From the NCBI GenBank assembly GCA_018287875.1, contig JAGVVL010000015.1, positions 434,001 through 498,000 of the forward strand: a DNA stretch of 64,000 bases. The letters are read 5' to 3'. The notes below the pieces were generated by a model. It did not search any database, was not told the DNA's origin, and saw nothing but the letters and a program-made list of their open reading frames with translations. The position numbers and the translations under genes were made by a program. Positions 19,604 to 31,756 of this stretch are shown here, piece by piece. Positions within the stretch are counted from its first letter, which is position 1; every line of letters begins with the position of its first letter. Source of the stretch: Nigrospora sphaerica. Its lineage: Eukaryota; Ascomycota; Sordariomycetes; Amphisphaeriales; Apiosporaceae.

Positions 19604-21346
19604 ATGACTATGGCAGTCATACAAACCCCCTTTCTCTTCCTAGGGGCATGTGGAATTGTTTGTAGTGGCCTCTTGTGGCTATTTACTCGTTCCTCCCCGT
19701 CGCCTACCTCTTCTTTGGCCGTTCCCGAACAAGATAGAAACAGCCGAATGCTCAAGGATCTCTCCCATATGCCGTGCTTTAACGAGCCGGCCTTCAGATT
19801 GCTCCACCTGGTCAGCGTGGATGGAGCCGGCGATTGGCCCCCTCGCTGCAACCATCGTTCCTGGCCAGCCGCCCTTCTTCCATATAGGGACATATACCTC
19901 GAACTCAACCACCTGCTGCCCACTACCGACGCATCTCTCGGAGACGAAACCAATCAGCAAAGACGCTCCAAGTACCGGGGACTAATGCGAAAACTGCTCT
20001 CCGATAGGATTAACTTGGCCGAGGTCGAGAAGGTCTTGTCGGCGGCCGAGAACGGCAACTGGGACGCCTTCACCCTCGACGCGTACAACGGCTTTTACTG
20101 CGCGGTGGCTGTTTGCCGCCATGCATACCGGTAAGCGTTCCATGCCGTCGGGCTTCCACGCATTCATTTCCGGTCACCCGCCATCCCTTTTCTTCTTTTT
20201 GTGCTGATGTTTGGGCGTGTTACTTGTCCGCTACAGATGGGCCATGATCCCCGTGGTTAAGGTCGCCCAGGCCGAGACCATCGTCGACATCCCACGCGAG
20301 CTCGAGGTCCCGTGGCGCTATCTGCAGCGCCATTTCGGGTGCGGGGCCGATGCGGGAAATATCATGTCTAACGCGGTGCATAACTTCGACGATAAGGGGG
20401 AGCTAGTCTATAAGGTGAATGTCGGCATGTCGAGCCTGATTATGTCGTCGGAAGATACGTTCATTCGGATGTTCTACGACCTGGAAGTTCTCGTAAGTAA
20501 AAGAACCACTTACGCGTTAATCCCCACCCATACACGCCCACACCCGACATAGAAGGGACACAAGCTGACGCGTTACCGGCGGTAAACGGCACAGGCTTTC
20601 CCCATGTACTACGAGATGGTATGGACGCTAGCGAGCTACGCGGCCGGACGCCGGGATGCCTGCCTAAAGCACCTACAAAACATCAACGAGCGCCTCCGGG
20701 GCCTGCTGCGGGTATTCTACGACCGGATGCACGACGGGCGCGTCGCCCGCTCCGTCTGGCTCAGCTACGTGCAGGGCTTCCAGGGCTGGGGCGTAGGGCG
20801 CGTCGTCGAAGGCGCGTACGTCCGGCACGACGGCCTCTCGGGCAACCAGGTCCTCGCGTTCCAGGCCGTCGACGCCTTCCTTGGCCTCGACCGCTACCTC
20901 GCCGACGACGCCGCCGCCCTCTACATCCCGCGCCGCCAGCGCGACCTCTGCGCCTCGCTGCGCCAACACTCGATCCGCGCTCGCCTGTGCGCGCCGCGGG
21001 ACGCGCTGCTCGTCGCCGAGTTCGCCAAGATCGTCAACCAGATGAGGGTACGTTTACCTCTGTTGAAGCCCCCCCCCCCCCCCCAACACCCCGGCCCCCT
21101 TCGGCTCGGGCGGCGCGAATGCTAACATGTGCTAACATGTGCTAACCGCCGTGCTACGGCACATAGGTCTTCCGTGCCGCCCACCGCACCCGGGTGATGC
21201 CGTATTTACAGCAGCCCGCCCCCGAGCGGTTGCCTATGACGGCTGGCAAGTCGATACTTACCCATAGCGGGGAGAAACAGGATCTGGACGAAGCTCTCGC
21301 TGTCTTGGATGCCATGCTTGAGAAGAGATTTAACCAGACAGTATGA
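19604..21346 (+). CDS. Indoleamine 2,3-dioxygenase-like heme protein with N-terminal membrane segment
   Basis: Four exons, 19604-20130, 20237-20492, 20595-21047 and 21167-21346, join in phase to give 471 residues. IDO-family proteins are heme dioxygenases that open the indole ring of tryptophan. Matches are in the C-terminal half: LSGNQVLAFQAVDAFLGL (about 342-359) resembles the IDO helix before the heme pocket, YIPRRQRDL matches the YMPxxHR loop, and VFRAAHRTRVMPYL carries the expected proximal heme ligand, His418. A hydrophobic segment near residues 6-24 (TPFLFLGACGIVCSGLLWLF) is unusual for IDO and suggests a membrane anchor. The first half is only weakly like IDO. The ATG at 19604 precedes the anchor; a second, in-frame ATG follows two codons later. 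It lies between a P450 and an efflux pump, so a tailoring role in a metabolite pathway is possible. Confidence 0.68.
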
Positions 21347-22052
21347 GTGTTAGATGTGGTACTTGGGTGGTGTACTTGACTCGGCACTGCTGGTCGGGAT
21401 TTTTTTGATTGGAAGCAGAGCGAAAGCGAGCAGATTTCGGCTTGGACGATAATGCACAGACTAAGTCACCAGAGACTTTTCCCTGCAGAGTAGGTACGCT
21501 TTCAGTAAAAAGAGCCAGGGGGTTTATTCCAGATGAGATTCAGTCAAAACCTCCAGCTATGGGCACAATACCGCACAAGCATGATGAAACAAGTGAAACA
21601 ATTCCGTTGCATGAACCTATGAGTCAAAACGTGACTGAGCCAATCCTGATTGAAAACTCCAATTTATGCATTATATCTTTCTTTCCCCTTTGTGCCCATA
21701 AACTAAAAGCCGTCAGGGAACCCCAACTCCAAGGCCAAGTGCTGAAAGTCAAGCTCATCGTCGGCTGGCACCGCCAGCATGTGCAGAAGCCAAGACTGAG
21801 AAATGATTCAACGGCGGCTATAAAGGCCATGCGAAGATATTCGTTCCATTATTGCCGGGAAGGACGGAACATTGCTGGAAATGAAAGCACGGGGTCACAA
21901 ATGGAGAGGGGGGTATCCAAGCGGACAAGGTCAACTATTCTACATAGCGAGCGCTTCATGCAGCCCACCCAGACAGTTGATAGGGATGTGTGCAGATGGA
22001 AATGACTCCGAGCATGTAGAGATATCCTACTCCTGACGATAAGTCCTATCGT
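21347..22052. other. Convergent intergenic region
   Basis: This 706-bp interval lies between convergent genes (dioxygenase-like on plus, efflux pump on minus) and should hold both 3' ends. A plus-strand frame of 198 codons (21409-22005) has no recognisable domain and is not annotated. Confidence 0.45.
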
Positions 22053-23976
22053 CTAGACCGTGGGCGAAGGGGCGCTCCGATACACCCTAGCAGCGGGTGC
22101 GGGGGGTGCCATACTCGATGACCGTGGAGATGCCTGCGTCATGCGTGAGGTTCGCACCGCCGGGGTGGTGGCACCCGAACCGCCCTCAAATAGCTTGGAA
22201 ACGTGACTCGAGAAGCGTGAGTCCCGTAGCCGGTGCTCCGTCTCGATCGTCTTGTTCATGTCGTAATACTTGATAAGGAGGCTGAGGAAGAACGCCAGGG
22301 CCGCCAGGCCGAGATAGACGGCGTTAACACCGCGGAATCCGTAGACGTAGGCGTTGATGATGGTCGTCTTTTGCACCCCAGGCTCCATCGCCTTCAAGAC
22401 GAAAACGAACGCTTCCGACTCGGATGCAATTTGCTCGGGCAAGTGGTCCCACTGCAACTTCAGCTTCATGATGTTCTGGAAAGCTGTGCCGCCAATGCCT
22501 ACACCAAGGGCCGTACCAAACTGGCGGAGAAAGCCGTACATGCCCGCTGCGGCAGCCTCCTCGCCTGGTTTGCACATGGCCTGAGTGGCAAAGTTTTGCG
22601 CATTCAAGACGGCGCCGTGGCCGAAGCCGAGAATGACGAGTACCACGACCCAGTGTGCAACGGGGGTCTCGGCGTCAAAGGTGATCATGAGACCGGTAGC
22701 GACCGTGCACAAGGCCCAGCCGAGCCAGATAGCCCACCGAAAGTTGTTCAGGCGCGTGACAAGGGCTCCCGTCACAATCGAGCCAGGGACAAGCGTGAAC
22801 ATGACGGGGAAGAGGGAAAGCCCCGTGTTGACCGGGCTGTAACCCTTCACTGACATGAAGTAGAAGGGACCGTAGTAGAGCTGTCCGTAAATAACCAGGC
22901 CCTGGATAGCTCCGCAGATGTACGTCGCGACTGCGCTGCGTGAGTTGAACAGGCTGTGCGGGAGGAAAGGTTCTTGAGCAAAGTAGGCTTCCCAGACCAT
23001 CGTCATAGCCAGGCCAAGGATACCCAAGCACAGCGGCACCAAGGTCGAAGTTGTGTACCAAGCGTACTCTGTGCCGCCCCACGAGATGGCGACCAGGAAC
23101 GACGTGGCCGACGCCATGAAGAGAGCACCGCCAACCCAGTCGACGCGACGCATCTTCTCCCCGATGGTGGCGGTGCGAGGAGCCAGGGTCAAAAGGAGTG
23201 GAACAGCAATCAGGCCCAGCGCACAGAATGGGAACATGATGTAGAAGATCCAGCGCCATGTGGTGTGCTCCACGATGAGTCCTCCACAGATGGGTCCGAG
23301 GCAATTTCCTAGGGCCCAGGCACCAAGTCTACAGACAGTCAGTCAGCTTCTGGTGGCGTGCAGGGTTCCTGTGAATTTGGACTTACACTGTCCCGTACCA
23401 CTTTGGACGGTGGCGCAGCGGAACGATATCAGTGAAGATGACCAAGCTGAGGATGATGATGCCGCCGCCGCCGATGCCCTGGAGCGACCGGCCAACCAGG
23501 AGCACGCCCATAGTGTGAGCGAGGCAGCAGACAAGCGTGCCAATAGTGAAAGAGATCAACGACAAGATCAGGAAAAACGGCCGGCCAAATATGTCGCTAA
23601 GGGCAGCAATAAATGGCATCGTGACGGCATTCGTAAGCAGATACGAGGTGCCGACCCAGAACCCCTGGGTAGTCGTGCCATGGAGGTCGATCACGATATT
23701 CTATAGCAGGTGGTTAGAAAGTATGCTGGCATGAAGGGGAGGCCAGCTTACCGCCAGAGAGGTGACGATGATGCAGGCGTCGAGAGAAACCATCAGAGAC
23801 ACCAGCGAGAGAACAATCATGATCATAACCTCGTGAGTAGTCGGAGTCCAGTCATCGTGCTTCCGTGCAGAAGAGTGAGACTCGGCATCGCTATGGGCGG
23901 CATTTGTTATCCGGTCCTCCCCGGACGAGCGGCGGCCGCCTTTCTGCTCAATCCGGATGGAGCGCATGGTGGGCAT
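22053..23976 (-). CDS. DHA2-type MFS drug:H+ antiporter (14 TM)
   Basis: Three exons on the minus strand, 23976-23752, 23700-23387 and 23328-22053, join in phase and give 604 residues. The product is a polytopic plasma-membrane exporter of the DHA2 (14-spanner) group, which expels toxins, drugs or secondary metabolites in exchange for protons. After a hydrophilic N-terminus comes the first helix (VSLMVSLDACIIVTSLANIV), then LLVGRSLQGIGGGGIIILSL, the PLRHRPKWYG loop, and the antiporter motif C (LGNCLGPICGGLI). The C-terminal tail is Ser/Pro/Ala-rich. Introns are 51 and 58 bp with normal borders. Its place beside a P450 and a dioxygenase-like gene is typical of self-protection pumps in metabolite clusters. 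Substrate unknown. The gene appears intact. Confidence 0.93.
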
Positions 23977-26900
23977 CGTGACGAGGATGTGGCGAGTGCT
24001 ACGGGCTGGGACAAGCGCTCTTAGGTGCCTGGCTCAGGGTATCTTGGAGATGTGAGCTGGGCACGTTGGGAGTGCCTGGTGGTGACGAATATGTTATTTT
24101 CACGGGGCAGCCAAGTCAAGATATATCAACCTGACTGCCCTTTGCGCGGCGGTCGCACTGAGGCGGGCGTTGTCACGGGATGGGCATGCCGTGTGGTGCG
24201 CCTTGCAAGCCCGACACGGACCCATCATCCGAAGTGAACATGGCATGGACACGCGCATAGGAAGCTTTCAGCTAGCCTGTATGCGCAGCAGGTTTGTGTT
24301 TGACTGCACGCTTCGGGGCAGAGGGGCCCATCGGATGAAGCTTGATTCTCTTTCAAGATAAGGCGATGAACGGCAAGCTTACAGGTACAGGGACTTGGCC
24401 GCCTCGGCAGCGACGAACGAATCGGAGAGTCAGCGGCCCGGATCTGGGGGTAGCGGCAGAGGGCATAGGGGCTCTTTCGGTTTGCAAATACGATGGATGT
24501 GCATCGCCGTGGCCAGCGATTGGCCGAGGGTCTGTCGTCGACACCAAGGCTACGGTTTGCAGCGGATGGCTTACCTAGGGGAGTTGGTATACTTGGGCCC
24601 GTCTGGAGCGCCCACTGCAACACGAGGCACGGCTGGGCTGTCAGTCAGTGTCAAGTATGGTTTGCACAAGGCCCAGCGGCTGTGGCATGCAGCGTCAAGC
24701 TCAGCCCAGGTGTCCGCCCAGCGCCAACTCAATGCGGGCGAAGCACAGTAATTGGGCCAGGATTCCAAGGCTGTGTGGTGAATTGCCTGATACGGAATGA
24801 CGGCTTGACAAGTCATGTCGTGATGGATGCAGGCCGGCCAGCGTTGTGGGATGCGCTGCTGAAGGCATTTCGAAGCAACCCGAGTCGCTGGTGGGTGGCT
24901 TCCCACCGCCAATTCCCGCTGGATGTGAGTGGGAAGCCCTGTCGAGACAACAGAATGGGATGTCTGCCCCCGGCTCAATTGCGCCCATGAGGGCAACGAC
25001 AACGCGAAACCCGAAGCCGTAACTAACGCTCCATGCGTTTTGCCGCCACCACTGGGTGTTTTCCGTATTCACTCAGGCGGTTCCGTCGTGGGTTTCAACG
25101 TCTGTTGGTCAGTAGAGTTGCCGCGCCGCCTGCCTGAGAGAGGTATCCCATGCGGGCGGTCTTGGCCAGCCGTCACCCATCGTACTGCACCGCATCGCCA
25201 AAGCACCAAATGTCTGCCTCCTTGCTGCGAAAACGTGTTCGTGTGCTCGGCTCGGATGGTCACAAACCGGCCTCAGCAATGGCCCACGGCCACGGGCTGG
25301 GAGCATGAGCATGTGTTAATGAACTCTGCGAATCAGTCGAGGACCGACTGCCAGGTCGGCTCACATGCACTGCGGGTGCTCAGTCAGCCCCAGCTGCTGC
25401 TTTGCAGCCTGACAGCCGTTGGGAAGGGAGTGAAGACGTTAGCTTCCATTGTCATTAGCAGCAAGCAGTGCAGCATCAGCTGGCAGCGAGTTCGTTCACT
25501 CCTACATTCGACTCGCATCGCCCTAGAAACCTGTCCACTTTACACTGACGCCGTGACCATCCCACGGAACAAGATGCACCAAACCGTCTGGCCACCTCTG
25601 CTCCAAGGCCCAAGAACTTGCAGCATACCGGCATTTGGCCCTGCCCAAACGGTTGCATATCTGTGTCGCCACCGATTGCCCTCACTTCCGGACTCGTCTT
25701 GGCCATGTCGGCCTCTTTCCAGCCCGTCGCGCTGCAACCCGCTTGTCGTGGCGCGTCGGCGTTATGCGCAAGCCTGTGTGTGGTTTGTCCGCCATCATTT
25801 CTGCACTCACTTTCCTGCGCCGGTCGACTAGCAACCCGCTGGCCCAGGTAAGTAGCCAAGCCAGACGGATGGCAATTCATTCCAGTACTATGCGGCTGTC
25901 ACGTCACGATGTCTCCCTCCCGGGGCCCGATTTGGCTTGACGGCTCGACGGCTGGTGCAAGCCACCGACGGAGGCGACGTCCGGGCGAGTCGGACGCTGC
26001 TTGACTGTGCGTGACTTGGACGCCCAATGCCCGCTCAAAGCTTGTGTGCACGCGTCGCATCCGCCGTCACTTCAGCCCTCGGCAGTGCAGTTGGGCGACA
26101 GTGTGCCGCTGCCTCCAGCGTCATCTCACAGAAAGCCGCCGATAGCCAGCCAGCCCCGCTGTTTCGTCGCCACAGCCGCGATGAAACCACGCCTTCCCAT
26201 CACGCGCCTCCGATCGCATCGCATCCGCACGGCGGTGCGGTGCAAAGCAACCCTCCTCATACCTTTGCCGGCAATTTCGATTTTGGTTCCCGCCACGGCA
26301 AACTGCGCCGACGGGCCGACATACAGGCCTGCCCCCCGCCCGCCCCTTCTCAATTGCGCTGCTGGGCCACGTATGTAACCGCTCAGCGCTTACAGCTCCC
26401 GGCGCCACTTTACGAGACGCGGGGGATGCCGTCGTCATCAGAGGGACTTGTCTCATGGTTACACCTTTTTTTTTTTTTTCAAACGATTTCGGCAGCAAAG
26501 GACCCAGTTCGTATTCTACGACGTGGGTCGCAGATTGACTGCCAAAGCCGCGAGCTTTTGGAAGCTCCCAAGCCAGGCTGACCCGCCTGCACCACCCCAA
26601 GAAGAGGCCGGCCCACTGAATAGATAAGAACGCCCAAGTATGAGAAGTCGGTGATATGGTTCTGTCTCCATAACAGGCAGGCATTGGTCTTCGCATGTCC
26701 CCTGATCTGAAGCAGTGGGCTCGCCGGGACCATTCCCGCATACCACGGACGCTTATAGCGCATCTTCGTTCCTCCCATTGACCTGCACCACTCCCAACTT
26801 AGACTTCAGCCCGCTCTGATTTTTCTGTCCGCCTGATTTCCAAATGCCGATGGCGTTGCTAGCAACGGCTGCGCTCCAACGTATTATCGCATGCTTGGGG

Positions 26901-29202
26901 AAGTGAAGCCGGCTCATGGGTACCCTGATAGCCTGGTTCATGGTCTCTCCGTTCGCCGAAATGATAGGCCTGCCTAATTTTCCATGCCCCCTGGAAGGGC
27001 CCCTGTTATCACCACCTAGGACTTTGACCTGGCAGCCTTGTCGCTGATGACACAGAGCAGTTCAAGTTTGGCACTTACACGCAACGGTCTGATTTGCGTC
27101 GACATTCGCAACACACAACGACATGCGAGAATTGCACAAGCAACTAGAAGGCTACCCCTGATGGCAGATAGCATACATGTCCCAACCCCAAGAACATCAT
27201 GAGCAAGGTACAAGCGGGCATCGACACTCTACACAACACCATGGCCATCACTTTCCTCAAGCCCAACGCCGACGCGTAAGAGTGCAGGCCGCCTTCTCTC
27301 CGTCTCGGTGCAGGTACATGACCTCGTCGAGCGTGTCGAGGCGCGCGCACAGCGCCTTTTGTTCGTTGACGAGGGCGGTTTTCAGCCTTAAATATGAATC
27401 GGGATTGTCCCGGTCCAACTTTGTTCAAGGGGCGGCATTGTTATACTCTCCCATGGCAGCAAAGATACCGCACTCCAAGGCCGAATCCGCCCGCTCTCTT
27501 TCTGAGGCAGCCTCTTCCTCCTACGAGGCCGTTTCCACCGTCGTCGTGGCCTTCAATATCCCACTTCTCGCCCTGCCATCTTCATTCTAGGTAAATGCAG
27601 CGCGTCGAGCATCTTCTGCTGCTGGTAAGCTTTGCCGACGCAAGCCAATCATCGGGCATTGATTCGTTTTAACCTGCTGAATCCGCTCTTACCAACATGT
27701 TTTTTCACGTTTGTGGTCATCTATGTCGAAGCTGGGGTTTTTTGTTAAACGCGATCTTTCAGTCCCGAGTTCCATGCTCTCAAGCCTTGCTGCATGTCGA
27801 AGATTCCTTCTCCACCGAAGGTTACGCAACGCCGCGGTTGGCCAAGGCCCTCCCATTTCCGAGCGCGGCTATCTACTCAGTGCAGGAAAGCAGTAGAGTC
27901 CTTCGGTACGTACACATGAAGCTCATCCGTGTGCACTGTCTAGTACGGCTGGCATTTCCCTGGAAGGAGGTCCACACGCTGATCTTGCATTCTCCCTCCC
28001 ACTTGGCCAGGTGGGGTCAAAAGAGGTATGCCGTGTGGCCTTCCGGTTTCGACGTGATTCGCTTTTCCTGATTTCGGTTGTGCAACGGCGGAAGTGGGCC
28101 AGTGTCCTGAGAAGTAGCCGCTGACCTGTCCAGTGGTCTTACGCCAACCGAGATCGCCCTGCAGATTGAAAGCATAGGTATGTACCTCAAGAGAGGGATG
28201 CGGGCCCGCGTCCTTGCCAAAGCTTCCATGGATCTGGCAGGCTTTTCGCCACGCAGACGGGGCCCGGCACGCTTCTACACCTGGCATGGATGTAGGCGCG
28301 GGCGCGAGGTATGCGCAGCCGAGGATGAGGGGCTGCAATGGAGGCTGATCCACGACGGAGCAAACAAACCCCTTGGGGCTGTGGTCGTCGCCACCACCAA
28401 TCTCTTTCTGCACGCCGTCGGCTTCTCTCAGATGTGCTGAGGGTTGGGGGGCGGGAGAATGGCGCACAAATCATACGCAGCGAGGAAATGTCTGCGTAGG
28501 GGGATTCATGCGAGCGCAGGAGTTGGCTATGCGAATGCGCTGCCGTGGACCTCGACTATGCTTGGCAATGGCCAAGTAGCCAGTATCCACGAGTTCTCGG
28601 AAAATTGCGCGACATTTCGGGTGGCCCTCCTGATGCCACCCAGCCGGTTGACGGCGGTCGCGATAAAAAATGAGGGTTCCATGACGGCGCTTGCAGGCTC
28701 GCACTCGCATTCCGTATTCCAAACCGGTGGGTCGTCAGTCGCGGTTTGCCGGCCGCCAATCGGCACGTGCTCCGGCAGAGCTGCTGGTGGAGCATCAGTT
28801 TACCACCGGAGGGGCAGCGCGTCTGAGCCCGGTGTAGATGCGGGGCATCATCACCAGTTCATGCCAGGTCGCATTCGCATTTGGCCTCGCCAGCTTCTTC
28901 TAGATTCATCAGATCGTCAGATGCTAACGGTCTATCGTGTCGGTTTGGCCCATTCTGATGGGCCATCTCGCCCTACCTGGCGCAAGAGGACCCCTGCCCG
29001 ACTCGTGAGTCGCTCACGGTATAAAGCACACATGGCCATCCACAACTGCGCTATTCGGACAGCTGAAACCCACACAACTCGAATCCTACCTCTCAACAGC
29101 CGCTCAATCACTTTTAAATTGCTGGGAGCACCACCGCTGCGGTACAGGCCTGCCTACACCACTTCTCGTGTCGAACCGTCGTCTTCTTCCCCCTGATTCG
29201 CC
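23977..29202. other. 5.2-kb stretch without recognised genes
   Basis: The longest frame is 300 codons (24929-25831, plus). It has no family resemblance and no start context or introns that would support it. A run of 14 T lies at 26466-26479. I saw no transposon ends, tRNA or clear gene relic. The final part should hold the promoter of the FAD monooxygenase. Confidence 0.4.
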
Positions 29203-30641
29203 ATGACCGCAGCTACTGCCAAGGTCATCGTGGTCGGCGGTGGCCCCGTGGGCATGACCGCCGCCCACGCTTTGTCCTTAGCCGGCATCGATTTCGTCCT
29301 CCTCGAGAGCCGACCGACGATTGTGATTGATGCGGGGTCGAACCTGGTCCTATCACCCACCGGCCTTCGAGCGTTAGGGCAGCTGGGCATGCTGCCTGCT
29401 CTGAACTCGGTGAGCTCGCCACTGGCCAAGTTCAGCCGCTTCGATCACAACGGCCGGGATATCGGAGATACTATGTTCTTCACCTACTTTCAGCAAAAGT
29501 CAGTACCATGCTATGAAAGCGGTGCTACGATAACACTACTAACGTTGTTTGTAGCCACGGCGGTTACCCCCGAGTCATCAGCCGTCACGATCTGATGCAG
29601 ACCCTGTGGGACGCCGCTCCTACCGAAACTCGAACCAAGCTGCATGTCAACAAGAAAGTCTCGGAAATTCGTACAACCGAAACCGGAGTCATCGTGCAGT
29701 GCACCGACGGAACCTCGTACGAGGGTTCCATGGTCATTGGTGCCGACGGTGCCCACAGTGTGGTGCGGAAGCATATGCGCTCAATGGCCTTGGCCAGCGA
29801 GGGTCAACCGCACAGCCAGGCGGCTGCAAAAAACGACGAGATCGAGTCCTTCCTCACCAGCTTCCGTTGCTTCTGGTTGCGTTTTCCCATTCTGCCCGGC
29901 ATCACGCCGGGCGACGCCAGCGAATCCCACGGATCGGTAGCGACGACGCAGTTCTTCGCCGGCGAGGAGACGGGCGTCGTGGGTGTCTACGAAAAACTGG
30001 ATAAGCCCACGCGTGAGCCTCCGCGCCGCTACACGGCCGAGGACGAGGAGGCCTTCGTCGCCAAATGGGGCCACCTGCCGCTGGTCGAGGGCGGCAGCAT
30101 CACGCTGCGCGATGCGCACGCCGTGAAGCTGCAGTCAGGGCTCGTGAATCTCGAGGAGGGCGTCGTCAAGCGTTGGAGCTACGGGGGCCGCATCGTGCTC
30201 GTGGGGGACGCCGCGCACAAGTTCACGCCGTCGACGGGCGCCGGTTGCAACAACGGCATCGTCGACGTCGTCGTCCTCGCCAACAAGCTGCACCAGGTCT
30301 TTTCCTCGGCGGCGCCGGAGAGCGACGGGCCGCCGAGCAGCGAGCTCGAAGCCGCCTTTTCCGAGTACCAGCGGCGGCGGGAGGGCACCGTGGCGGCCAA
30401 CTGCAGCCTCGCGGGCAACGCCACGGCCATGGCCACGTGGTCGTCGTTCCTGTTCAAGTTCCTCGACCTCTACGTCTTTTCCAACACCTGGTTCCAGCAG
30501 TACTTGGTCAACCGCAACGCCGACGCCATCGCGCGCTCGCCCATATTCTCGTACATCCAGGGCCAGGAGGAGCTGGTGGGCCGAGTGCCTTGGAAGTACC
30601 CGATCCCGTCGTCGCAAAAGCAGTCGATTTCATCGAAGTAG
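29203..30641 (+). CDS. FAD-dependent monooxygenase (PHBH-like)
   Basis: Two exons, 29203-29498 and 29555-30641, are separated by a 56-bp intron (donor GTCAGT, branch CTAAC, acceptor TTTGTAG) and give 460 residues. The enzyme belongs to the flavoprotein aromatic-hydroxylase/epoxidase group that uses NAD(P)H and oxygen. The FAD dinucleotide motif VVGGGPVGMTA is at residues 10-20, the DG motif GADGAHSVVR near 161, and the GD motif GRIVLVGDAAHKFTPSTGAG near 311. This layout is shared by fungal epoxidases of meroterpenoid and indole-diterpene pathways and by salicylate-hydroxylase-like proteins; the substrate cannot be chosen from sequence. The ATG at 29203 sits just before the first beta strand. 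No neighbouring backbone synthase is present. The gene appears intact. Confidence 0.92.
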
Positions 30642-31245
30642 CGGCAGTGCCGTTTGTCGGAGAGAGAGAGCCTGTGGAAGTGAATTTAGAAAGCAATATA
30701 GATGGACATGATATCCCTACCTTTTAATGATAGAAACCTCTTCAAACTACATTGGCTGAGGCTCAACTTTGTTTCCACCATGGTCACCTCTCTAGTCTGG
30801 AAGCAGTGTAGCGCTCCCCGCAGTCCGTGTTGAACCCTAATCGGGCGGCCGCAAGGTTCCAGAACATGGAAGCAAGATTCCAGTTCCCTTACTAATACAG
30901 CCAGGAGAGCTCGGAAGAATCAAGTACCACAGTTAAGACAGGGGATAATGGCGCGCCTTCAGCGGATGGAAAGATCTTGCAATCAACTCGCAGCTCAGCT
31001 GGCCACGCTGCTTCACACTTCATATTGTTGTGCTTCCCAACTCAGGCCAGCTGAGAGTCAGGTTACTTCTGCAGCAGGAAGACGATGATAGGACTCATCA
31101 TGAATATGAATGCATAAGGACGTTATTTGCATTTCGACACGTTATGTACAGTTATATCATTATATATCCACAACTCCGTTCATCACGGACTTTCCCTCTC
31201 TCTCTCGGCGCGCCAAGCCGACGTTTTGCGGACAAAACGTCCCCT
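30642..31245. other. Convergent 3' region
   Basis: This 604-bp interval lies between the 3' ends of the monooxygenase (plus) and a small secreted protein gene (minus). No gene or repeat is recognised. Confidence 0.5.
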
Positions 31246-31756
31246 TTACAGGACGAAGTCGAGGTCGAAGGAGGTGGGGCCGGTGTAGACCTCGCGGATG
31301 CTGGCGCCCGACTGCTGGTGCTCGAGCTGGTCGGCGGGGATGGTGTAGACGCCCGTGGTGTTGCTGATGGGGGAGACGGGCTGGGAGACGGTGAGGGTGA
31401 GGCCGCCGTCGGCGGTGCGGGCGACGGAGAAGGTCTTGGACGTCTCGGCGCAGGCGCCCTCCCACGGGCCGACCTCGGGCAGGTCGCCGTTGGCGAGCCC
31501 CAGCACCTGCGTGCGGCACTGCTGCGGCTCCGTCTGCATCGTGCCGGGCTGGAAGACGCCAAACTCGTACCTGGGCCCACCGTCAGTCTCTCGTCCCGTG
31601 TTTTCGTCTCCCGAAATCGGGGAAAACTTACACGCACTGCACGCTGTGCTGGATGCACGCGGCGCTGAAGTCGGACACCTGGAAGATGGTGCTGCGCTTG
31701 CCGATGACGGCGGCCGAGGCGCCGGCGGCGAAGAGGGTAGCGGCGGAGAACTTCAT
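31246..31756 (-). CDS. Small secreted cysteine-containing protein
   Basis: Two exons, 31756-31632 and 31570-31246, join across a 61-bp intron and give 149 residues. A signal peptide is evident (MKFSAATLFAAGASAAV), followed by a Lys-Arg at 20-21 that could be cut by a Kex2-type protease. The mature part has four cysteines at 34, 41, 60 and 82 (CIQHSVQC, then PQQC and EGAC) and ends FDLDFVL. The pattern SDFSAxCIxHSxQCxYxF is one I associate with fungal proteins annotated as hypersensitive-response-inducing, but that link is from memory and tentative. It acts outside the cell if the signal works. Its cysteine spacing differs from the secreted pair at 36864 and 38789. Confidence 0.8.

Noticed and set aside
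21409..22005. 198-codon frame between the dioxygenase-like gene and the efflux pump
   Set aside because: No family feature and it occupies the expected 3' UTR region of convergent genes.
24929..25831. 300-codon open frame on the plus strand
   Set aside because: No domain, signal peptide, splice structure or biased composition; several overlapping frames are also open here.
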